From an uncultured Mailhella sp. (lineage in GTDB: Bacteria > Desulfobacterota > Desulfovibrionia > Desulfovibrionales > Desulfovibrionaceae), in assembly GCA_910577155.1 (NCBI GenBank), contig CAJTMS010000040.1:1-20166 (forward strand): a stretch of DNA of 20,166 bases. The letters run 5' to 3'. Under the pieces are notes generated by a model. That model ran no database searches. It was not told the DNA's origin and saw nothing but the letters and a program-made list of their open reading frames with translations. The position numbers and the translations under genes were made by a program. Shown here one piece after another: positions 14,729-20,166 of this stretch. Numbering within the stretch: the first letter of the stretch is position 1; each line of letters begins with the position of its first letter.

Positions 14729-15286
14729 TTAAAACTTCACTTCCGGAACAGCCCGTTCCTGTTCATCATCCAATTCAAAATATGTTATCTTGCCAAAGCC
14801 AAAACTTGGAGCAATGAGGTTGCCGGGAAATTGGAGCACACGGTTATTTTGGTCACGTGCCGTACCGTTGTAATAACGGCGTGCCATTTGGATTTCATCT
14901 TCCAAGGTTGCCAGCTGGTCTTGAAGCTGCAAAAAGTTTTCACTGGCATTCAGCTGCGGATAATTTTCCGCAACAGCAAATAAAGAGCGAAGTGCCTGCG
15001 TCAGCCCGTTTTCAGCCTTCATCACAGCTTCCACTCCGGCAGGAGCTGCCTGTATAGCCTGCGCTCTGGCTTCTGTAATTTTTGTCAGCACTTCCTTTTC
15101 ATGGGTGGCATAGCCCTTTACGGTGTTCACAAGAGCAGGTATCAAATCATGCCTGCGCTTGAGCTGTACACTGATACCGCTCCACGCTTCTTCCACCATG
15201 TTTTTTCCGCGGACAAGTCCGTTATAGAACACAATAAGAAAAAGAGCGACGATGACAACAATACCAATTAATGTTCCAACTATCAT
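14729..15286 (-). CDS. lemA: LemA family membrane protein
   Basis: This 185-residue protein has one N-terminal transmembrane helix (about 4-21) and the canonical LemA stretch: YNGLVRGKN, VEEAWSGI, QLKRRHDLIPALVNTVKGY, then EKEVLTKITEARA. A second conserved block is AENYPQLNASENFLQLQDQLA followed by RRYYNGTARDQN. The length is that of the family. LemA proteins are coiled-coil envelope proteins of unclear function, with the helical domain outside the inner membrane. The start at 15286 has GGAGG upstream, but that site lies only about 15 nt beyond the T tract of a terminator hairpin, so expression must depend on terminator read-through or an overlapping promoter. Confidence 0.93.
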   Translation of the reverse strand: MIVGTLIGIVVIVALFLIVFYNGLVRGKNMVEEAWSGISVQLKRRHDLIPALVNTVKGYATHEKEVLTKITEARAQAIQAAPAGVEAVMKAENGLTQALRSLFAVAENYPQLNASENFLQLQDQLATLEDEIQMARRYYNGTARDQNNRVLQFPGNLIAPSFGFGKITYFELDDEQERAVPEVKF

Positions 15287-15302
15287 ACGTCCTCCAAAGC
15301 AG

Positions 15303-15336
15303 AAAAAATTTCCTGCAAGGGGGACTGCAAGGAAAT
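15303..15336 (-). terminator. Rho-independent terminator between the LRR gene and lemA
   Basis: On the minus strand ATTTCCTTGCA (15336 to 15326) pairs with TGCAGGAAAT (15317 to 15308), 10 bp with one bulged base and an 8-nt loop. TTTTTT (15308 to 15303) follows directly. It ends the transcript of the LRR gene, 28 nt after that gene's stop. Confidence 0.75.
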
Positions 15337-15351
15337 ACCCTGCAGTTCCCC
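15320..15351 (-). promoter_or_regulatory. Alternative hairpin overlapping the terminator (attenuator-like)
   Basis: GGGGAACTGCA (15351 to 15341) pairs with TGCAGTCCCC (15329 to 15320), 10 bp with one bulge. It shares bases 15320-15336 with the terminator hairpin, so the two cannot form together. It is transcribed first, giving the layout of an antiterminator/terminator pair immediately before lemA. Confidence 0.5.
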
Positions 15352-15363
15352 TATTCTAAAAAA

Positions 15364-16848
15364 TTAACGTTGTGTAATCTTTACCTTTGTATCAAAACCG
15401 GAAAGGTCAGCGTCAGAGAAAACGCCCTTGCTTACAGTCAAACTCTTCAGATTTGGCAGCTTCTTCAAAGCGTCAAGACTGGTTATACCGTCAACCTTGG
15501 TAAGAGAAACAGTCTTCAGTGCTTGACAGCCAGCAATGGCGTCAAAATCAGCCACTTTACATTCATTGAGGCTGATATAGCCAAGCGTTGGCATTTTAGC
15601 CAGGAACTTCATGCTGACAGGCTGATCACCTATAATCTTGGAGAACTTCAGAGATTCTACTGCTGCTGCAGAAGCTATGCCGTCAGTATTCACAAGAGCA
15701 GCACCTGTTACATCAATGTCCTTAACCTTTGCCCAGCCGGAAGCTGCTGCAAAGTCAAAGGGTTCGCCGCTTTTCTTGTTATAGTCTGTGACAATGGCAA
15801 ACTTTTCAAGATTGGCAAGACCGCTGAGCGCCTTGGAATTGGTGGCACCGTCTACGCTCCAGAGCTTGAGTTCCTTCAAAGATTTTGTTTGTCCTACAGG
15901 AGCAAGGTCGCCGACAGGTTCTTTCATATTCCAAATTTGTACCATTTCAAGATTGGTCTTTGTCAGCGGAGTATAATCGGTGATATATTCAGCAAACATT
16001 TTGAACATCTTCAAATTAGGCAGGTTTTCAATCCAGGAAATATCAGCAAGTTTGGTTAATCCGCCGGTTAATTCTGTCAGTTGTGTCAGCTTGCCCAAGG
16101 TGCTGAAATCAGCGTCCTTTACAGCATAGTACATTAATTTCTTAAGCTTTGCACAGTCTGCTAACGGTGAAAAATCTTTTACGGTTGAGCCATACAAGCT
16201 CAAATCGTCCAAATTGGCAAGCTTGGTCAACGGTGTTAAATCTGCAATTTGGCAGCCGGTCAATTCCACAGAGGTTAAACCTGTCAGCACAAGAAGAGGG
16301 GAAAGGTCAGCAGGAGCAGCACCCACAAATTTAATTTCCTTCAAAGAAGGAATGGCAGGAAGACCTTCAAAGGAAGTCAAGGAGCTGCCGCCCATAATGT
16401 AGACATTTTTCAACTTGGTCATATTGGACATCCACTTGAGATCAGGTGCCATGTTGCTGGAACCAACGTCAATGCTTTCCAGACCGGTAAGAGCTGCAAG
16501 AGGTGTAAAGTCACTTACGCCCTCAGCTCTTAACTTTAATTTTTTCAAATTGGTCAGCTTGGCAAGAGGAGCAAGAGTGGATAATTCTTTTGTGCCTTCA
16601 ACTTCCAGGGTTTTAATATTGGGAAAAGTTGCAACAATTTTTTCTAAATCTGCATCAACAATTTTTTTAGCAACAACTTTTTCTGCTGTCTGTGCAGCAG
16701 ATTTAACCTGTGCAAAACCTTCATCAGTCATGCTTTCTGTTATAGTGACATCTTTACCTGAAACTTTAACAGAAGGCGCTGCATAGGCTGGTCCGGCAGC
16801 AAGCATAGCTACTGCAAGCAGGGATAATAAAACGGTTTTTATCTTCAT
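15364..16848 (-). CDS. Secreted leucine-rich-repeat protein, internalin type
   Basis: This is a 494-residue protein with signal peptide MKIKTVLLSLLAVAMLAAGPAYA. ATG 16848 is used since AAGGAG lies 7 nt before it; the in-frame ATG at 16872 lies upstream of that site. After a short N-terminal helical cap (about 25-75), about 16 repeats of roughly 22 residues fill the rest. They follow the internalin/SDS22-like pattern L-x-x-L-x-x-L-x-L plus a DxxPLA-type turn, for example LAPLAKLTNLKKLKL, FTPLAALTGLESIDV and LTPLTKLANLDDLSL. It ends in a short basic tail (KITQR) without LPxTG or an obvious anchor, so it is probably periplasmic or released. It is likely a protein-binding scaffold; the ligand is unknown. 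It follows the TMEM43 gene by 112 nt and is closed by a terminator. Confidence 0.87.
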   Translation of the reverse strand: MKIKTVLLSLLAVAMLAAGPAYAAPSVKVSGKDVTITESMTDEGFAQVKSAAQTAEKVVAKKIVDADLEKIVATFPNIKTLEVEGTKELSTLAPLAKLTNLKKLKLRAEGVSDFTPLAALTGLESIDVGSSNMAPDLKWMSNMTKLKNVYIMGGSSLTSFEGLPAIPSLKEIKFVGAAPADLSPLLVLTGLTSVELTGCQIADLTPLTKLANLDDLSLYGSTVKDFSPLADCAKLKKLMYYAVKDADFSTLGKLTQLTELTGGLTKLADISWIENLPNLKMFKMFAEYITDYTPLTKTNLEMVQIWNMKEPVGDLAPVGQTKSLKELKLWSVDGATNSKALSGLANLEKFAIVTDYNKKSGEPFDFAAASGWAKVKDIDVTGAALVNTDGIASAAAVESLKFSKIIGDQPVSMKFLAKMPTLGYISLNECKVADFDAIAGCQALKTVSLTKVDGITSLDALKKLPNLKSLTVSKGVFSDADLSGFDTKVKITQR

Positions 16849-16862
16849 AAATATCTCCTTTT

Positions 16863-16888
16863 CCGGTTTCATAAAGAAGCCGGTTTTT
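16863..16888 (+). repeat. Small inverted repeat before the LRR gene
   Basis: CCGGTTTC pairs with GAAGCCGG (one G-T pair) around ATAAA, with TTTTT following on the plus strand. For minus-strand transcripts it forms a hairpin just upstream of the LRR gene's ribosome-binding site instead of a terminator. It could stabilise the mRNA 5' end or stop antisense transcription. Confidence 0.4.
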
Positions 16889-16899
16889 ATGCTCTCAAA

Positions 16900-16947
16900 T
16901 CCTTCCTGTTCTCATTCTGGTTTTCATCATGATGAGAACAGAAAGGA
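16900..16947 (-). repeat. 16-bp stem-loop between the TMEM43 and LRR genes
   Basis: TCCTTCCTGTTCTCAT (16900-16915) pairs with ATGAGAACAGAAAGGA (16932-16947) with one mismatch and a 16-nt loop. On the minus strand only TTT follows, so it is at best a leaky terminator. An mRNA-processing or stabilising hairpin that sets the ratio of the two flanking genes is equally likely. Confidence 0.5.
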
Positions 16948-16960
16948 AAAATCTACCTTA

Positions 16961-18232
16961 TTATGCGGCTTGCGCTGCACTCTTCCTGCGTCCCTTTAAG
17001 AAGAGCAGGACAACCAAAACAAAAGCAATAGCCAATAAACTTATGCCAAGCACAGGTCTGAAACGAATCCAGGCAAAAGCAATAACAACCAATGACCATG
17101 CCACGCCAAGAAGACCTGCAACAAGACCGGTTCCAGCGCCGACAATGCTTCCTAAGATAGGAATAACATCAGCTATCACACGAAGAGGAGCAAGAACAGT
17201 ACGAATACCAGCTATACAAAGCAAAATACCCACAATGCGCAATATCCATGTCATGGTTGAGTTTGCACTGTGAGCCTGATCAAACATGACTGACATTTCC
17301 TGATTTCCCATGCTCAGCTTGGAAAAATTTTCACCGTTGGACGCTCTGAAAGGAGCAAAGGTATCCCCGCTGACCTTGGCAATAATGGAAATTTCCTGTG
17401 CCGGAACTTCAAAGAAAGAAATACGCATATCGCCAACCTTAGGCTGGTTAGGACGGCGTCCGATATACAGGAAATTGCCCTGGACATTAATCATGGTATT
17501 AGGACCGCGAACAGCCTGACTGCCTGAATTGTTAATATTTTCTTCCAAATTGCTGTTACCGGTATTATCAACAGTATCCAATGGATTTTGAGAGAAAAAT
17601 ACCCTTTGCAGTTCAGAACGTTCATCATCAGTAAGATTAATCGGCACAGCCTGTTCACCGCTGATGGATCGAATGAAGAAATCCGGCAGTCTGTATGCAC
17701 CAAAGGTGACATTCTTTGCGTATTGTTCTTCACTCTTTGCTTGAATACGAACTGTATTTTCATGCCCTGCTGCCTGCTTAAAAGATTGAGAATTAACAGG
17801 ATTAGATACCCAATCCATACGATAGGTATAGGTGGTTACTGTTTCCTGACCGCCGCCAAGCTTTGTGCGGGTTTCCTGCTTTGAGTCTTCAATCCATTGA
17901 TAATATTCAACCTTACGGCGTAACTTAACAGCATTATTTACCTTAATCCCAAACATAGGGTCAGTCAGTTCATCTGTTGTTGCCGTACCACCCACTGCAT
18001 GCACGAGCTTTCCGTTAAACGAAGCGTCCACGGAACTAATACTTGGGAGTTCTTCTGCTACAAGTTGTGCTTCAGTAATGGCATCACCGGTTCGCACGGA
18101 ACGTCCTTCATTCCAGTACATCAAATAGGTAGCAGCGATAATCAAAAGTATACCGGTACCAATTCCGCCAAATGCATTCTTCATGCGTGATCCCCAGCTC
18201 TTATTTGTTACTTCAGTGTAAGAATCAGCCAT
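16961..18232 (-). CDS. TMEM43 family membrane protein
   Basis: This 423-residue protein matches the TMEM43/LUMA family: a first transmembrane helix (22-40) ending in the hallmark WNEGRSV (40-46), a large central soluble domain (about 50-325), and three or four C-terminal membrane helices (about 329-415) with RPVLG-type loops and a basic tail (KGRRKS). The central domain contains family-like phrases such as YQWIEDSKQET, YTYRMDW and the DD-E patch before VFFSQNP. TMEM43 is best known from the animal nuclear envelope/ER, but bacterial members are common and uncharacterised. The start has GGGAGG 5 nt upstream. It follows the 5'-nucleotidase gene by 71 nt with no clear terminator, so co-transcription is likely. 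Confidence 0.9.
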   Translation of the reverse strand: MADSYTEVTNKSWGSRMKNAFGGIGTGILLIIAATYLMYWNEGRSVRTGDAITEAQLVAEELPSISSVDASFNGKLVHAVGGTATTDELTDPMFGIKVNNAVKLRRKVEYYQWIEDSKQETRTKLGGGQETVTTYTYRMDWVSNPVNSQSFKQAAGHENTVRIQAKSEEQYAKNVTFGAYRLPDFFIRSISGEQAVPINLTDDERSELQRVFFSQNPLDTVDNTGNSNLEENINNSGSQAVRGPNTMINVQGNFLYIGRRPNQPKVGDMRISFFEVPAQEISIIAKVSGDTFAPFRASNGENFSKLSMGNQEMSVMFDQAHSANSTMTWILRIVGILLCIAGIRTVLAPLRVIADVIPILGSIVGAGTGLVAGLLGVAWSLVVIAFAWIRFRPVLGISLLAIAFVLVVLLFLKGRRKSAAQAA

Positions 18233-18303
18233 ATCGACCTCCCTTTTTTACTTTCCATGAAATTATTTTTCATCTTCTTTGCAGGAAGATAATTTTTCAT
18301 TCA

Positions 18304-19935
18304 TTACTTCCAGTTAATACGCCCTGTTATTGGCATAGTCAGCGGTGAATGTTTGCGGATATAGGCTTCCAGAACATCAACGTCCATAGGTTCCTGAGAA
18401 GAAATCACCTTACTGCCCGTAAACATGGCATACCCATCGCCGCCGCGTGCCAAATAGCTTGGCAGGACAACACGATAGGAAACCTTTGGATTAAGGGCTG
18501 TACTTTTTCCGCTCTCATCCACAACAAAAACATTGCTTATCCGCTTTCCGGCTGGCTTATTGGGGTCAACCGTATACTTCAGCCCCGATGTCTGGAGTAA
18601 TCTTGGTCCCTTGGCATTTTCTTCTGAAACGCCGTGTTCAAGAGCCTGCCTTATGACATCACCAGTCAGTTCACGCAAAACAAAGGTTCCGCCAAAAGGC
18701 AGTATACTCAGTAAATCTCCTCTTGTTATCTTGCCTTGAGGCAGAGCCGCACGCACGCCGCCGCCATTATGCAAAGCCATAACGGCTCCGTATGGACGGG
18801 CATATTCAAGCATGGCATCAGCGATAACCATACCGCCTAAACATTCTCCTTCGCGGCAGGCGTCCATACCGTCAGCAAAGCAAAGCTCATGGCTTCCCAC
18901 AACAATACTGCGATAGACGTCCAGAGACTTTGCATACTTTTCAATCAATGCACTGATATGCGGTTCAGACGGCATATCAGGGGTAAGTTCCTTTGCCTTG
19001 CCAGTCCAGCTGGCAGGAACGCCTGCTTCATTGAAAGCAATTTGCAGCTCACCAAGATAAACGGCTGCCCGCTTTGCTGTCACAACAAGAACAGGCTGTC
19101 CTGACGGAGAATGTTCCACTATTGGATAGGGACCTTCTTCAGAATTTTCGCCAAGATAACTATGGGTATGACCGCCTACTATCACGTCAATGCCGTCCAC
19201 CTTACGGGCAAGTTCCCTATCATAGGGCAAACCTAAATGGGTAAGGGCAATAATATGCTGTACGCCTTGTGCTTCCAATTCCTTTACTGTACGGGTCAAA
19301 ACGTTTGCAGCATTTTCAAATGTTGTAAATTTACAGGCTGCTGCCAAATCCACCACTTCATCATTGGCAAGTCCAATAATGCCGACAGGAACGCCGCGCA
19401 CCTTCTTTATCATATAGGGCTTTGTCTTTGCTTCCTGCATGGGACAGCCCTTTTGAGGAGCCAAGTTAGCTGCTAAAACAGGAAAATTGAGTCGCTTTGT
19501 AAATTCAGCTGCGTCTGCACAGCCTTCATCAAATTCATGATTACCAAGGGTCATGGCGTCTAACGGCATATACTTGTCAATTTCCGCAAGCATAGGCCAC
19601 CTGTTCACACTGTAAAATAATGTTCCTTGAAACTGATCCCCGGCATCAAGGGCTATGACATTATCATTTTGCTTCTTGGCAGCCTTAATGGCAGCGGCAA
19701 TACGCCCCATGCCGCCCGTGCAGCCTTCTTCAGCAAAACAGGCATTTCCGTATTTATCAACACCGGCAATATGAGAGTGAATATCATTTGTATGCAAGAC
19801 GACAAGTTCAAGCCCAGCCGCCTTTTCCTGACCTACCTTGACCTGCCCGGGCTGACATGCCGGCAGGAGCAGCAAGAAGCCCAGAATAAACCAAGACAAA
19901 CTGCCTGCTCTTTTCCTTTGCTTTATCTTTTGCAT
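18304..19935 (-). CDS. 5'-nucleotidase / metallophosphatase lipoprotein (UshA-like)
   Basis: This is a 543-residue bifunctional-type nucleotidase. The start at 19935 is chosen because GGAGG lies 5 nt before it; the in-frame ATG at 19953 would translate the ribosome-binding site itself. A lipobox LPAC (24-27) predicts a lipoprotein. Metallophosphatase motifs are HTNDIHSH (metal ligands D51, H53), LDAGDQFQGT, GNHEFD and GGHTHS. The C-terminal 5'-nucleotidase domain has LHNGGGVRAALPQGKITRGD and ends with YLARGGDGYAMF, which supply the substrate-binding residues. It would hydrolyse nucleotides (and possibly nucleotide sugars) outside the cytoplasm, feeding nucleoside and phosphate salvage. All catalytic residues appear intact. 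It is the first gene of the minus-strand cluster, with an FNR/CRP-type palindrome upstream. Confidence 0.93.
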   Translation of the reverse strand: MQKIKQRKRAGSLSWFILGFLLLLPACQPGQVKVGQEKAAGLELVVLHTNDIHSHIAGVDKYGNACFAEEGCTGGMGRIAAAIKAAKKQNDNVIALDAGDQFQGTLFYSVNRWPMLAEIDKYMPLDAMTLGNHEFDEGCADAAEFTKRLNFPVLAANLAPQKGCPMQEAKTKPYMIKKVRGVPVGIIGLANDEVVDLAAACKFTTFENAANVLTRTVKELEAQGVQHIIALTHLGLPYDRELARKVDGIDVIVGGHTHSYLGENSEEGPYPIVEHSPSGQPVLVVTAKRAAVYLGELQIAFNEAGVPASWTGKAKELTPDMPSEPHISALIEKYAKSLDVYRSIVVGSHELCFADGMDACREGECLGGMVIADAMLEYARPYGAVMALHNGGGVRAALPQGKITRGDLLSILPFGGTFVLRELTGDVIRQALEHGVSEENAKGPRLLQTSGLKYTVDPNKPAGKRISNVFVVDESGKSTALNPKVSYRVVLPSYLARGGDGYAMFTGSKVISSQEPMDVDVLEAYIRKHSPLTMPITGRINWK

Positions 19936-19998
19936 AACAACCTCCTTTTTCATTTCCGGTCATACATAAAAATTGAACAACACAGACAAGCAAAACAA

Positions 19999-20016
19999 TT
20001 TTGATTTTTATCAAAA
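19999..20016 (-). promoter_or_regulatory. FNR/CRP-family operator-like palindrome upstream of the 5'-nucleotidase gene
   Basis: TTTTGAT-TTTT-ATCAAAA contains the exact FNR-type consensus TTGAT-N4-ATCAA (20001-20014). Its centre is about 72 nt upstream of the 5'-nucleotidase start, a normal distance for a promoter-proximal site. A promoter could not be fixed confidently; TATGTA at 19968-19963 is one possible -10. In AT-rich DNA the match may be chance, so confidence is limited. Confidence 0.45.
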
Positions 20017-20166
20017 ATTAAAATAAAAGAGAAAATCTGTCCATTATCTCTTGGAGTAAAAAGCGATTACTTGTCATTAAAATCCAAAAATCAAACCCAG
20101 TTTGAATATCATTCCAAGGATGAAAAAAGGGGAAACTATTTATTTAATATATTGATTTTATTAAAA

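Noticed and set aside
15271..16059. Long plus-strand ORF of 262 codons opposite the LRR gene
   Set aside because: It lies antisense to the repeat region of a clear LRR protein; the open frame results from the repetitive codon pattern of that gene.
20025..20060. AAGAGA/TCTCTT hairpin as terminator of an upstream gene
   Set aside because: The stem is only 6 bp of A/T-rich pairs with a long loop; too weak to call.

Overview
The window is AT-rich DNA from a Gram-negative-type bacterium. Nearly every protein on the right half carries a Sec signal peptide or membrane segment, one is a lipoprotein, ribosome-binding sites are strong (GGAGG or AAGGA), and there is a textbook sigma-54 promoter. The taxon cannot be fixed from the sequence alone; a low-GC Desulfovibrionaceae-like organism is one guess with little weight. 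By eye the left 7.6 kb (roughly one third GC) is more AT-rich than the right 12 kb (low forties).

Left edge (1-1499): the 3' part of queH (epoxyqueuosine reductase, queuosine-tRNA pathway) with an unusual internal insertion, overlapping tail to tail by 4 nt with a TauE/SafE-type membrane permease. A 548-nt intergenic stretch follows. It holds an exact -24/-12 (sigma-54) promoter, two long hairpins and a Rho-independent terminator, together predicting a free-standing small RNA of about 230 nt.

Defence module (2048-7617): three tightly packed plus-strand genes encode a membrane-anchored TerB_N/TerB/TerB_C protein, a BrxC/BrxD-like (DUF2791) P-loop ATPase and an Lhr/BrxHI-like DEVH helicase. 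This is the composition and order of the Shango anti-phage system (SngA-SngB-SngC). Its genes are 3 nt apart (A-B) and joined by a TAATG overlap (B-C).

Intergenic 7618-8415: a perfect TATAAT box, a nested set of inverted repeats and a 17-bp terminator hairpin suggest a second structured RNA. Next to it, on the minus strand, lies a 45-nt piece of tRNA-Met(CAT)-type sequence running from the anticodon loop to CCA, without its 5' half. This is the usual scar of integration into a tRNA gene.

Right half (8416-19935): twelve minus-strand genes form one co-directional envelope cluster. In transcription order they are a 5'-nucleotidase lipoprotein, a TMEM43 protein, a secreted leucine-rich-repeat protein, LemA, a DUF1311/LprI-like protein, a DUF805 membrane protein coupled to a secreted DUF4352-like protein, a secreted protein of unknown family, a Sel1-repeat protein, a second DUF1311/LprI-like protein, and two adjacent secreted proteins with a D-x-N-x-D-G (FG-GAP/EF-hand-like) motif. 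An FNR/CRP-type palindrome lies upstream of the first gene. Two mutually exclusive hairpins, one of them a terminator, sit between the LRR gene and lemA, suggesting attenuation. The shared theme is export to the periplasm or membrane; a common function is not established.
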